Origin: Tridacna crocea
Taxonomy: Eukaryota > Mollusca > Bivalvia > Cardiida > Cardiidae
Reading direction: 5' to 3'
Assembly (NCBI GenBank): GCA_943736015.1
Contig: OX031070.1
Coordinates: 37,440,173-37,504,172 of the forward strand
Length of the DNA: 64,000 nucleotides
How positions within the stretch are numbered: the first letter of the stretch is position 1; every line of letters starts with the position of its first letter. Both the position numbers and the translations under genes were made by a program. The notes under the pieces were generated by a model, which searched no databases, was not told the origin of the DNA, and saw only the letters and a list, made by a program, of their open reading frames with translations. This document shows, piece by piece, positions 21,501-36,500 of this stretch.

Positions 21501-24500
21501 GAAGCCTTTTGAAAACAATGTGGGAAAAGGAGAAAATGCTGGTAACCAGCATTTTTTCCTTTTCCTACATTGTTTTCTTCTCTTCCTAAAACAATCAATT
21601 CTTTAGCCACATTCATTTTGTCATCTGCACATGCTTTCAATTTGTAGCAGTCTAAAATTTTGTTGTTTCGTAAAGAGTTAAAACAATATATTCCCAAATA
21701 AGTGCAATAACCTATAGAATTAAACATTACTTTTATTTTGAGCTTGTGCAATTTTCTCCAGGAAATCTTTCATAGCAATGTTGAACTGCTGTGTTGGTGA
21801 TACCGCAGGTGTGGGTGTGCGTTTTGTATCTGGTACAACAACAGGCTCCGGTTGAATGGATTGATATGATATTTGTGATGGGGGTGGGGCAAACAGTACC
21901 CGGCTGAAAAACATTGTGTATAACACTTTGACAATCAGTTAGAAAACACAATTTTCAACATGTCCGTCATATTGAAAGCATTTGCAAATGACACATTGCA
22001 ACTTCTCTCGAATTACCGATATGTTGTTATTCATTGAAAAAGGTAGAAAATACAGCTGGAAAGGCAGAAATAAGCACTTTTCCTTCTCCAGTGTGTTTTT
22101 AAATTCCTTCATCCCTAGGGTCAAAAACACTGTATCGTTTGGTTCAGCAGCAAGACAGGAAGGAATCCTATCATAGTAACAAACATTAATTCAAAGAAAG
22201 AATTCCAGATCAGGATTTGAACCAACAACACCTGGTTTCAAACCCCGTACTTTACCAACTAAGCTCCTCTCCTAGGCATTTTTAGGGGAAAAGGAAGTTG
22301 TCTTAATCCTTTCCCAAACGACAAACTTTTGGACTAGACCAAACTGAAAGCATTTGCAGATGACAGTTCAGCTCTTGCTGAAAAGATGATTTCTGTCTGT
22401 AATAGGGTAGAAAACATTGTTGGAAAAGGAGAAAATGCTGGTTACCAGCATTTTCTCCTTTTCCCACAATGTTTTCAAAAGGCCACTATTCCAGACCCGT
22501 AAAAACCAGGGATTGTTTGGGAAAGGGTTAAAAAGAAGCCATGCTCTGTGAAAAGGGGGATTAAAGCATCTGCAAAAAGTATACACCCATGTCAGTCTGT
22601 GCAGGCTGACATGGGTCAATACTTGTTGCTATTGTTAAATTTTCTACCTTTCAAAAAACATTTCAAGATCCAGTCAATTGTCAGGCTAAATGGATTTTAT
22701 GGGTCCATTTTTATGTTGGTTGGTTGTACGCCCCAACCGGGTTCGCCTCAACCGGGTATCGAACTTACAACAACCAGGTCATGAGTCCAACACACTCACC
22801 ACTGAGCCACCCAGGTAAGCTCATCTTTTTATGTTATGAAACGCTTGCTATCATTCATCACAGAGATACATTAGCCCCTCCCCCCTCCCTGCCTTGTTGC
22901 CAAAGCATAAAATATCAGACATAAAATAAGCAAATAACTCACCTGACATAAGATGAAACACTGTACATTGAAGGAGGTCTGGAAGGCTGTTGACAATAAA
23001 GAAGATTTGTATTATTTAGAATTTAGAATATGCTTTGGCTCCTTCTACGAAAAAAAAATGACAGATTATTCCTATAGCTGTGAAGCTTTCACTGTGCACA
23101 TGTATTGAATCTTGGTTCAGGCTGTTAGTCTGGGTTCATATAAAAATAAATTCATCATGGTCACCTTTCAGGAGCCTACTCAGGAGTAGCAAAACTATTT
23201 TATAAAATTTTATTACACAACCTCCCATTGTTTTCAGTGTAATATACCTATTACAAATTTTCTTATCTTATGCACATTTAATATTACAACAGTGCGACAT
23301 CATTTTTGACATCATTTTGTGCACAGAATGATTTTATGGATGTTTCTGTGGGTGTATCTATAGATGGTTTTGCATCTTCTGATCTATGGTTTGTGGAACA
23401 TCATTATGTGATAAAAATAATCTGACATTCATTGGCATTTTTCCTAGACTCAGTAAATAACATTTTATCTCGAACACCAACTCTTGTAAGATCCTAAATA
23501 CCTGTTTCATAATTATTAGCATTTTCTGTTCTTAACCCTTTACTCCATAGATACTCATTTCTACACATTGCTTGTAGGAGCCTTTGGAAAAACATTGTGG
23601 CAAAAGGTGAAATTGCTACAATGTTTTCTATGCTATCAAAAGGTGTCATTTACACATAAGAAACGGCTTCATCCTTGTTGTTATTCAGGGTCAATTAGAG
23701 ATGCCATAGGAATGCCTTATGGGGTAAAGGGTTAACAAAGTAACATCAGAAAATGTAATATTATTAAAAAAAAATGATCAGATTGGAGCCAAGACAAGCA
23801 TCTTAAGATTACTTGAATAAAGGTATATTGTTGTGAAGTCATCAGCTACAAATCTGTCTCTTAACCCTTGACTGCATGATGCTGACTTTTAATGACTCTA
23901 GGAAAGAAGCAATATGAAACATTACAGGAAAAGGAGAAAATGCTGGTAACCAACATTTTCTCCTTTTCCCACAATGTTTACTACCCTACCCCAAAGAAAA
24001 ATTGCATCATCTGAGTCACATTGACATTGTCATATGCAAATGCATTCTATTTTGACAAAGCAAAAGTTTTGTCACTTGGTTTATAGGGTTAAGGTGACCA
24101 TTTACACTACCTGTCTCTGTCTGGCAGCCATCTCTAAGTTTAGTTGTTCTTGAGCTTCTCTTGCCCGTCTTTCGGCTTCCTCTCTCATCCTCCTCTCCTG
24201 GAAAAATGAAAATTGGTAGTAGGTTCACTTACTTAGCAAATATTTATCAGCACACACGTAAGAGGTCTATTTTAATTTTCATCATACAATGACAAATTTG
24301 AACAAGTCTGAAGCAAAATAATTCTGAAGATATTATGGGAAAAGGAGAAAATGTTGGTCACAAGCATTTTCTCCTTTTCCCACAAAAATTTTGACTCTTT
24401 CAAACACAAATTCCATAATTTCTGTCTGGTGTTGGCTCCCAATTTGGACCAGTCAAAAGTTTTCTTGTTTGGTACAGAGTTATTATGAAATGGAACCGGA

Positions 24501-27500
24501 CCTCTAAAATACTAGTATGGTGCTACGACAGAACTCAATTTGTTTCCCTTGCTATTTTTAGATATTCAAATTGTCAAGTGCTTTCTAATGCTTCCAATGT
24601 AGATAACTAAGAATACTGTGGTTTACCAAAGAGTTAACCCTTAACCACACAATTCTGAGTTTTAATGACTCTGAGGAAAATGTCTTTTGAAATCATAATG
24701 AAACAAGAGCGGCAAATTGTCGCAAGATACGCCCGTCTTACCCCAAGTTGTAAAGCTGGGGCATGCACCAGACAAAATTCAAGTATGAAAAACAACAAAA
24801 GGCAATAACTCAAAAATTAAGCAAGCAAGAGTTGTGATTTCGGTGCACTGCACTCCCCATTGATGAGATCTATCCACCCATGAAATTTCATAACCCTAGC
24901 TAGTATAGTTTTAGAGATATGCTTCGGACAAAAATCAAGTATGAAAAACGACAAAGGGCAATAACTCAAAAATTAAGCAAGCAAGAGTTATGATTCCTGT
25001 GCACTGCACTCCGCCACTGTGAGATCTATCCACCCATGAAATTTCATAACCCTAGCTAGTTTAGTTTTGGAGATATTCACCGGACAAAATTCAAGTATAA
25101 AAAATGACAAAGGGCAATAACTGAAAAATTAAGAAAGCAAGAGTTATGATTCTTGTGCACTGCATTCCCCCTCAGTGAGATCTATCCACCCATGAAATTT
25201 CATAACCCTAGCTACTATAGTTTTGGAGATATGCTCCGGACAAAATTCAAGTATGAAAAACAACAAAGGGCAATAACTCAAAAATTAAGCGAGCAAGAGT
25301 TGTGATTTGTGTGCACTGCACCCCCCATCCATGAGATCTATCCACCCATGAAATTTCATAACCCTAGGTAGTATAGTATTGGTGATATGCTTCGGACAAA
25401 AATCAAGTATGAAAAACAACAAAGGGCAATAACTCAAAAATTAAGCAAGCAAGAGTTATGATTCCTGTGCACTGCACCCCGCCTCGGTGAGATCTATCCA
25501 CCCATGAAATTTCATAACCCTAGGTAGTATAGTTTTGGAGATATTCACCGGACAAAATTCAAGTATAAAAAACGACAAAGGGCAATAACTCAAAAATTAA
25601 GCGAGCAAGAGTTATGATTCTTGTGCACTGCACTCCCCCTCAGTGAGATCTATCCACCCATGAAATTTCATAACCCTAGCTAGTATAGTTTTGGAGATAT
25701 GCTCCGGACAAAATTCAAGTATGAAAAACAACAAAGGGCAATAACTCAAAAATTAAGCAAGCAAGAGTTATGATTCTTGTGCACTGCACTCCCCCTGAAT
25801 GAGATCTATCCACCCATGAAATTTCATAACCCTAGCTAGTATAGTTTTGGAGATATGCTCCGGACAAAATTCAAGTATGAAAAACAACAAAGGGCAATAA
25901 CTCAAAAATTAAGCAAGCAAGAGTTGTGATTCTTGTGCACTGCACTCCCCCTCGATGAGATCTATCCACCCATGAAATTTCATAACCCTAGCTAGTATAG
26001 TTTTGGAGATATGCTCCGGACAAAATTCAAGTATGAAAAACAACAAAGGGCAATAACTCAAAAATTAAGCGAGCAAGAGTTATGATTCCTGTGCACTGCA
26101 CTCCGCCTCGATGAGATCTATCCACCCATGAAATTTCATAACCCTAGCTAGTATAGTTTTGGAGATATGCTCCGGACAAAGAACTGGACGCCGCCCGCCC
26201 GCCCGCCCGCCCGGACGCCCGCCCGCCCGCCACGGGTGATCCCATAATACGTCCCGTCTTCGACGGGCGTATAAAAAGGAGACTTCTCTTTTTTCTGCAT
26301 TGTTTTCTATCCTTCAAAATTCACATTTCAATTTTTGACTCACATTTACCATGTAATATGCAAATGCTTTCAATTTGGACAAATCTATATAATTTTGTCA
26401 TTTGGTGAGAAAATGATTAATCCTCATAGCAAAATGTTCCTTGTTCAAGAATACTTTTTTCAGATGTAACTAATCATGAAAACTACCTCTGCTAGTTTTT
26501 CCTCCAGGGACATCTTTTCATACTGAGCTCTCTGTCGTTCTGCTGCAGCTACCTTCAAAAACTCTTCATCACCTTTCCTGTTAAAATAAACAACTCAAAT
26601 AATACCGTAGATTTTTCAGAATTTTTTTTTATCTTTCGAATATAATCACATTTTTTATAGATGTTACCCACAAAGCAGTAAAATGATAACCAGAATGTAA
26701 CTTAACTGTGAAAATATAACTTTGGCAATGAAATGGTAAGGTGCTTATTTGCTGAGAAGTTTGTATATCCCATCAAATAGCATTGGTGACAGGGAAACAA
26801 TAGACTCTAATAGTTTCATTTTAACTCTTTACCAAACGACAATATTTTAGACTGGTCCAAGTTGAAAGCATCTGCAGATGACAAAATAAATAAGACTGAA
26901 AATTTGAAGTTGGTTTCTAGCATGGTAGAAAACACTGTGGGAAAAGGAGAAAATGCTGGTTACCAGCATTTTCTCCTTTTCCCACAATGTTTTCAAAAGG
27001 TTTCTATCTCAGGTCATAAAAACCAGGGATTGTTTAGTAAAGGGTTCATTTCTATTGAATGAAAAATAAACCAAGAAATATCATCAAAATATTTGAAAGT
27101 AAAAATTTATTTAAAAAGTCGCTGAAGATGTATATGAAAAGAAATATGTTTGTACTAAAGCATGAACTGATCTTCATCACACAAAGAAGAATTTCAATAT
27201 TCTGAAAAAAATATGCCAGTAATTCCTACTGTTCATTCACTGAAACAGGCCTGGTGCTTTTGCTTTTATTTTTCATAAAAAGAATATGCAATTCAAGACA
27301 ATATTTTTGCTGAAAGTGAAAATAAAGATAAGACTGCATAGAACATGCAGTATATTTGTTTTGCATTTACAATTTTCCACAATTTTTTCAAAACAATTGT
27401 AATTTCAAACATTGAGAATTTCATACTCCCTGAAACTATCAGTTTCACTCACATTCTATCATACAACCCTATGTTTCATAGACGCTTAGAACACTGTGGG

Positions 27501-30500
27501 AAAAGAAGAAAATGTTGCATAACCAGCATTTTCTTCTTTTTCCACCATGTTTCAATCTTTTAACTCATTATCACACAACAATATTTTAGGCATGTCCAAA
27601 TCGAAAGCATTTGCAGACGACAAAATAAAAGTGACTGAAAATTAAAGATTTGTTTTGTGAAGAGTAGAAAACACTGTGGGAAAAGGAGAAAATGCTGGTC
27701 ATCAGCATTTTCTCCTTTTCCCACAATGTTTTCTAAAGGCTTCCTTCTCAGGGTCATCAAAAGCAGGGATTTTGTGGTAATGAGTTAAAAGACAAATACC
27801 ATATTTAGTGGCAAATTTTATTTGTTTTCTTCAAATGCTTTCAATATGGACTTGGCAGAATTTTTTTTGTTTGGTATAGAGTTAATTTAATAGTGCAAGG
27901 TTTAAAAATTGTGCTAAAACTAAACATTCTCTCTTTCAATTTCAACTATATATTACCAAACAAGTTACAACATAATACTGGTCCATTTTGTTACAAACTA
28001 TTTGAGTCACAGAGAATAATGGTCCTTGGTATGCAGATATCTTACCCACAACATAAAATTACCAACCCAGATCAGCCTGACTGGTCTGCCAAGGCTGATA
28101 TGGGTTGATACTTTTTGCAGTTTCAGTAAACTCACTTTTCACAAAGCATGTATTAATTAGTTTACTTAACGATAACAAAAGTGCAACTTTGTGATGATTT
28201 TAATCTGCAGCTACATGCTGTAAAAAGGTGTAGAAGTTAAAATTGTCACTGAAAATGAAGCTACATGTATGTTATGCCATGTGTGCAAAACAAAGTTTCT
28301 TATCTGTCAAATGTGCATCTTACTTTTCCTTATATGAGACTTTTCAAACACTCTTTGTACAGGAAAAATAAATAGAAGGTGTACAAAAGCTCTCTATAAG
28401 GGTGCCAAGGATCTAATGCATTTGCTTTTTATGAGAAAATTGGAAACTGATAAAGATGCATGAGTTACCTGCCCTTCTAATGTTAGTCCGTATTTAATTA
28501 ATTAACAACTCGTTTAACTTTTAAGAAAATATTTTTAACAACAGAAATGTCAGAGATGACAGATTCTTTTTGTTCAATGGAAACAAAACAAACAACAGTG
28601 ATATGACAATAACCTGACATTTTCAGCCAGGTTAAAACCTGAAATTGCTAATATGATTAATTTAGAAAGCAATAATGTTATTCTAAACTTGCCAGTTGTC
28701 GTTACTCACTCTGATTCAGTTGATGACTCGAGGAGAGATAAGACTGAGCTAATGGCAGTAATAATCAGCATGTAAGCATTTTCATATAAATATCTCTTTC
28801 ATTTCTTTTAAAACAAAATAAAACATAAAAGAATTTATAATAGAAGCCCTAAATGTCTCACTGTCTCCGGCTGACGAAAACCCGCCAATACACACACACA
28901 CACACAATGCTCATTTTTTCCTTGTGACTGGATCAGGAAGAAAAAGCAAAAGGGCCATAACTACTGTAAGTCAGCCAACCAAAATGAAAATCAAGGTAAA
29001 CATATTCCCACAGTAGGACGGTTTTCATTATTCATAAAAATCTTAATCGGATTAGTTCTATGCAGTATGAGAAGAGAAACCAAAATTGCTATTAAGGCTG
29101 GATAGACATCAACATTCTATTACACAAAACCTCTTACCTGACTGTGAAGGTTGAGTTATATATTTTTGAAAAAAACAAAAATAAACATTTTAATTTAGGA
29201 TAGATTATTTCAGTTTGGAATAGTATGCAAATTAAAAAAGAGAGAAACATCTTACATCAGTAATCAACTCTTTTTGAAGTAAGATGCATACATATCTAAT
29301 ATTACCAGAAACTCTTCACCACACAGTCCATCGTGTTGTGACCATGAGAAAAAAGCCTTTTGAAAACATTGTCGATATAGGAGAAAATGCTGGTAACCAG
29401 CATTTTACTCCTTTACCCACATGGTTTTCTACACTCAAACACACAATTACCTCCATTTAAGCTATGTTTGGTTCGTGGTCTGCAAATACTTTCATTCTGA
29501 AAAAGTCAACATATTTGACATTTGGTTAAGAGTTAAACCAAACACTTACTTCCTGTCTCTCTCTTCCCTTTCCTTCCTCAACAGTGAGGCCTCTCTTTTT
29601 TGTTGATCCAGTCGCTCTCGTTCAGCCTCTCTCTCTTCCCTCGCTGTTCGTCTGTCAACAGGCCTTGTGTATGGTGGTATCAGATCATTATACCAGTGCC
29701 GCCATGGTGGGTGAACAGCTGTCAACAAAGATTGTCAATTTACAAGACTATATAAAATCTAACTTGTTCATATTGAAAGTATTTGAGTTGTACTCTGGCA
29801 AAAGAGGGTTTAATGCATCTCTGTTATGCACTATACCATGAATGTCAAGATGTAATTATGAATCCTTAAAAATCCATTTTGTATATGTAATTGTGGATCC
29901 ATAAATTATGAATTGCATTATGCCATTAATGTCAAGATATAGGTATGGATCCACAAAATCCATTTCATATATGTAATTACGGATCTACAATTCTGTAGTG
30001 CATTATACCATACATGTTAATATGCACTTATGGATCCACAGAACCCATTTTGTATGTGTAATTGTGGATTCATTAAAAGAAATCCATTTTTGTATATGCT
30101 GTTAAAGATCAATAAAAATCCACTTTTTTTTGGTGTGTGTAATTATGGATCCTCAAAAAATCCATTCTGTGTATGTAATTATGGACCAATAAAGCCCCAT
30201 TTTTTTGCATGTGTAATTATGGATCCACCAAAAATATCCATTTTGTATATGTAATTATGGGTCCATAAAAATCCATCTGCATATGTAATTATGGATCCAT
30301 AAAATCCATTATGTATATCAACCATGATATAAAATCATGAGGAAGAGTTGTCCGTTGACTTGTGAAATATTAACCAGTAGCTTTGATCCAGACCAACCTG
30401 CACTGACCGCACAGGCTGACCAGGGTTGATACTTTTTTGCAGTTGCATTAACCCCTGACTCACTGAGGATGGTTCATTTCTAAACAATAAAGGATGGTTC

Positions 30501-33500
30501 ATTTCTAAACAATAAAATATATTTTGCTCAGAGGAAGACATTTGCAACTGAATAAGTAGAATACTCCTTTTCCCGCAATGTTTTCAAAAGGCTTCTATCT
30601 CACGGTCGTAAAAAACCAGGAATTGTATGGTAAAGAGTGAAGATCATTCTTTACCTCATTCTATAAGATTTTCTACACTTGGTGGAAACACAACTACTGA
30701 TTGGCAAAACCAAATGGCTTAGCCAATCAGAAGTTTTGTTACTTCTGAATTTTGAAAATTCTAGACAAAGAAAGTTCTCAAGAATGTTTAGTGAATATGG
30801 GCCAATGGTTATATTTTCCTCACTGTTTTCCTCGAAAAGAGCCAAGCTGAAGATTATCTCCAGCTGCTAGTCTGCTGTATACAAAAAGAAATAGATATAA
30901 AATGTTACCTTGTGTTGGATCTAGTACAGGCATGGCTGATTTGAAATCTTTTTGTAACATCGCATACAAATCTGGGTAATGGTTCTTTTTCACCTAAAAT
31001 GTCATAATAGTGAAAACTAGAGCTGTCACTGACTGTGATGTAATACCCAAGCCAGCACTTTGATAGACACAGGCAATTACTAGTATTTTGTGCACAGATG
31101 GACACATGGACACACGGACAGACACACACATTGACAGACAGGCTGATTCAAGTACATGTATACTCCGAAACCATTTGTTTTGAGGGGGTAAAATGATTCA
31201 TTTACAAGCAAATTAGTACAGGTAAAACATAAAAGAGATTGAAATGCAATATTTAACCCTTTACCACATAATCCTGACTTTAAACAACCCTGAGAAAGAA
31301 AGCTTTTGAAAACATTGTGGGAAAAGAAGAAAATGCTGGTAACTAGCTTTTTCTTCTTTTCCCACAATGTTTTCTACCGTTCTCATGACAAGTTTCAATT
31401 TTCCGGCCATATTTATTTTGTTGTCTGTAAATACATTCAGTTTAGGCCCTGCCAAAATTTTGTTGTTTAGCAAAGAGTTTTAAAAGTACTTTATGATGAG
31501 ATCTTTTTAACCCTTTTCCCAAAAAACAAATACCCGGGAGTGGGAGTCAACTTTAAGATTTTTCTTTGGCCCACACATTCAGCATGAGTACTGGTGAAGT
31601 TCCCAGGAAGCAAAATCAAGAGAGATTAGTATTTAGTGTAAGTTGCAAGAACTCAATCCATGTAAAATAAACACATTTAAATTAAGGTTGAAAGCACCTG
31701 CAGATGACGAAGTTGAAAGTCGTACAAATGAATAACCGGTAAAAGCAGCAAATAATTGAACAGCATCAATGTTAGTCTAGAAGTAAGACAATCAAAATAA
31801 CAATTTTTCCATTGCTCCTGCTTTCCATAATGTTACAGTAATGCTGACAGTGTAGATCACAGATCAGATTGCACATTTTGTGCAGTTTGATCTTGATCTG
31901 CAGCAACTGTGACTTAAGTTGGCGCTTAAAGATAAATTATACCTCATACTGGAACTGTGGAATGGTTAACCTTGGACACTCGTTCTTCAGAGTTGTCTCT
32001 AGGGCAACACTCTACAAGGAAGAAAATGATAAGCCCTTACTACATTAACTGGTATTTTGCAAGTCATTACCATTGCAAATGACTTTTGTATCTTGCATCA
32101 AATGACTTTCATGAAATTACAGTAAATGGAGAAATTTCTGTAGTAAGCAAGCTCTTTTGTTTCCCACCATATTTTCAAATCATGGCGACATGGATAATGG
32201 TATCTGGAGCCCCAGCTCACCAAACATTCTCAATTCTATTCTGAGTACAGTATTGTATCAGACTATTTGATTTTATCAAAACAAACTTTAGGAGGTGTGT
32301 TACTTTGAATTTTAGTAAATTCTTTAGAATTAGACAAAGAATGCAAAAAAGAATGGTTAGATAATATGGACCCATATCACTAATGTATGTTAACGGGCCT
32401 CTTTCACAGTAAGGAAAGTGTGGTAAAGGGTTATAGGAGCATAAAAACTTCATTTTTACACATTTTTTTTTTTTTTGTGGTTGGATGATACTTTGTCTAT
32501 AGGAAAAGTTATGGCGGTGTGACCATCATAAAAATGCTGCAAAGGCAAAGTTTAAATCAGAGGTACCTGCCATACATTAAGACTTACAGAGTTACAGTTC
32601 TTGAATTTTTCCTTCAGCAGACCTAGAATGATAGCAGTGACGATGGCAAGCCATTCCACATTGAAACCTGGTGTATCTAGACCAATCATATATTGATCCC
32701 AGACGTACAGTAAACTGTCTAGATTTAAATAACCTGGAAATAGACAGAAAGATAGCAAGCCCTTAACTCTTTACCAAACTACAAAATTTTAGATTGGCCC
32801 AAATCAGAAGCATTTGCAGATGACAAAAAGAATGTGACTAAAGAATCGAAAATTGTTTTATGAAGGGAAGAAAACATTGTGGGAAAAATAGAAAATGCTG
32901 GTTACCAGCATTTTCTCCTTTTCCCACAATGTTGTCAAAAGGCTTCTTTAAAAGTTGCAATTGTGTGGTAAAGGGTTAAGCAAATAAGCATGTGTTATAT
33001 AAACCTGAGAGAAACTGATCAACTGGTTAACTGAATGGTATTTTTAAGATCACTTTAAACAATAATTCAACCTTAAGGCCCCTTAACCCTTTCCCACACA
33101 ATGATGACTTCTGACGACCCTTGAAAAAGAAGCCTTTTGAAAACATTGTGGAAAAGGAGAAAATGCTGAAGGAAGAATTTTGAAAACATTGTGGGAAAAT
33201 GAGAAAATGCTGGTAATCAGCATTTTCTCCTTTTCCCACAATGTTTTCTACCCTATTCATAAACAATTGCACCATTTGAGCCACAATGAAATTGTCGTCT
33301 GCAAATGCTTTCAATTTAGACAGGGCTAAAATTTTGTCGTCTGGAAAAGGGTTAAAATATATCTCAATTACATCAAATTGACAGTTAACATAGTTATGTA
33401 TATTCTGGGTTTCACCACTGTTAGTTAAGGGCTCTGAAGTCCTTTGCCAAAGGACACTCCAAGGAAAAACAATGTGCTTTGAGTGACAATTTATTTTATA

Positions 33501-36500
33501 TCAGAGAACTAAATTAATGAAAAGGACTTTTTACAACTAAGATATGAAGCTCAACTCTTTATCAAACAACAAAATTCTGGACATGTCCAATTGAAAGCAT
33601 TTGCAAACAACAAAATAAATGTGAATCAAAAACTGAAATTTGATTTTGGAAGGGTAGAAAACATCGTGGGAAAAGGAGAAAATGCTGGTTAACCAGCATT
33701 TTCTCCTTTTTCCACAATGTTTTCAAAGGCTTTCTTTGTCAGGGTCGTTAAAAATCGAGATTGTGTGGTAATGTCTTAATAGTTGCACGGTTTGGAAGAA
33801 TGCTGTGCTGAACAGTGGGTTTAAAAAAAAATTTAAAAAAAATAAAAATACAAAGATAGGTGAACTGGTTAACATGATATAAATAATGAACCCCATTCCT
33901 TGAAAAAACAAAAATTATATTATATTGAGACTCACCAACAAACATAGCTCTAATTAAAGGTCTTATCAAAATGGTCAGTCCATCCTTTAGTACGGCAAAA
34001 CTTCCTGCTTCTGTAGCAACAATTTTGTCTGCAAGAGAATAACATAATTCCCTGTTTAAACCTTTACCACACAGTCCTGAGTTGCAACGACTTTGCGAAA
34101 CAAGGCTTTTGAGAGAAACAAGGCTTTTGAAAACATTATGGACAATGGAGAAAATGCTGGTAAGCAGTATTTTCTCCTTTCCCAACAATGTTTTCTACCC
34201 TATCAAAGAGATGTTCTACCATTTGAACCACATGCTGACTGCAAAAGATTTTAGTCAGGACAAGTCATGAAATTTGATGTCTGGTAAATAGTTGAGAAAC
34301 CCGAGGTAACAGATTTAAAAGCATTTTGTGAAGAGATAAAAAGCGCTTGTTACCAGCATTCTCCTTTTCCAATAATGGTTTCTACCCTTTCAGGGAAAAA
34401 TACCACTGTCAAAACATGAAAAATGAAGAAAAAATTGTGACAACTACTGTATAAGTGGCCGTCTTTGTGGCATTTTGAAATTATTGCGCTTTAGAGAAAA
34501 AATGCTAGATTTTCTTTTCACATATTTTATAGATATATATCAATAATTAACCAATGTCTTGAATTTGTAAACATTTCTGTGCGCAAAATGCCCTTAACTC
34601 ATTACCAAATGACAAAGTTTGAGGTTTGTCCAAATCAAAAGCATTTGCAGACGACAAAATAAAAGTGGCAGAAAATTTGAAATTTGTTTTGTGAAGGGTA
34701 GAAACCATTGTGGGAAAAGGAGAAAATGCTGGTTACCAGCATTTTCTCCTTTTCCCACAATGTTTTCTAAAGGTTTCTTTCTCGGGGGCGTCAAAAGTAG
34801 GGATTGTGTGGTAATGGGTTAATTGGTTATTGGCAAAGTTTTTAACACACATATTTACCCATGTATACAGTAGCCTAGCACTTACAGTTTTGAATGGAAC
34901 CTACTTTTTTGTATGTCAGGATATTTTGTTACAAACCTTTCGAAGGTACATATTTATCTGCTATCATTTTAGGAACTTCTGGATAATAACGCTGCAGTAA
35001 TTTGGCCACTTTGTCCACAAAACCTTTCATCTCTTCCTCATGAGCCTGCAAGAAAATATTAACCCTTTACCAAACAATCCCTGGTTTTTACAACCCTGAG
35101 ATAGAAGCTTTCAAAAACATTGTGGGAAAAGGAGAAAATGCTGGTTACATGCATTTTCTCCTTTTCTCACAATTTTTTCTACTCTGCTGGAAACAAGCTT
35201 CAAATCTTAAGCCATTACCAAACGACAAAATTTTAGGTTTGCCCAAATCAAAAGCATTTGCAAACGACAAAATAAAATTGACTGAAAATTTGAATTGTGA
35301 AGGGTTGAAAACATCGTGGGAAAAGGAGAAAATGCTGGTTACCAGCATTTTCTCCTCTTCCCACAATGTTTTCTAAAGGTGTCTTTCTCAAGGGAGTCAA
35401 AAGTAGGGATTGTGTGGTAATAGGTTAAGTTACATTTATTTAGTCATCTGCAAGTGCTTTCAATTTGGACCAGTCTAAGATTTTGCTGTTTGGTAAAGGG
35501 TTAAACTTATCACCACACAATGAAATTTTATACTTGACCGAATTGATAAAATTTTCTGAGGACAAGTTACATGGTGCAAAATTTACAAAATGTGTCTTTA
35601 AAGGTTAAAAAAAATATTGTGAAAAAGAAGGAAATACTGGCCTTTAAAAGGGTAGAAAACAAGTTTGATTCCGAAAAAAAAAGCTGGTCACCAGCATTTT
35701 TTTCTTTCCTAACAATGTTCTTGGAAGTCCTCTTCTTTACAGTCATCAACCCTTTCCCAAACGACAAAATTTTAGACTGGTCCGAATTGAAAGCACTTGC
35801 AGACGACAAAATAAACGTAACTCAAAAATTGAAATTTGTTTCCAGTAGGGTAGAAAACATTGTGGGAAAAGGAGAAAATGCTGGTTACCAGCATTTTCTC
35901 CTTTTCCAACAATGTTTTCAAAAGGCTTCTATTTCAGGGTTGTAAAAACCAGGGCTTGTTTAGTAAAGGGTTAAAACATGCTTGTTGGTAAAATGTTAAC
36001 ATCTAAAGCTAGATTTAACATGGATTTTGTCATATTCAAAGTCAAGGTGATATGTTATAAAAAATCAAAGAAACTTACCTCTGTATTAGAATCAATAACA
36101 AAACCTGGCCTACTCTGTTGGTATGTGATGAATTCTTCAACTAAAAGGGCTATAGTTCTACTGGTTGGTGGCTCTTTCCTGAAAACAGATGAATTCTACA
36201 TGTTTAGATCAGCTGTTTTAACTCATTACCACACGACAAAATTTTAGACTGGTTCAAACTGAAAGCATTTGCAGATGACAAAATAAAGGTGACTGAAAAT
36301 GTGAAATTTGTTCTGGGAAGGGTAGAAAACACTGTGGGAAAAGGAGAAAATGCTGGTTACCAGCATTTTCTTCTTTTCCTACAGTGTTTTCGAAAGGCTT
36401 CTTTCTCAGGGGCATCAAAAGTAGGGATTGTGTGGTAATGGGTTAACAGACATAGCCTTATCCACATAGCCCTATTGTCTTCTTTGTCACCATGATGTAA

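Noticed and set aside
22203..22285. Possible tRNA gene
   Set aside because: A and B boxes are good, but the acceptor stem does not close and there is no CCA-adjacent structure; treated as a SINE head.
24771..26174. CRISPR-like regular array
   Set aside because: The 156-bp units are tandem repeats without unique spacers in an animal genome; a transposon core.
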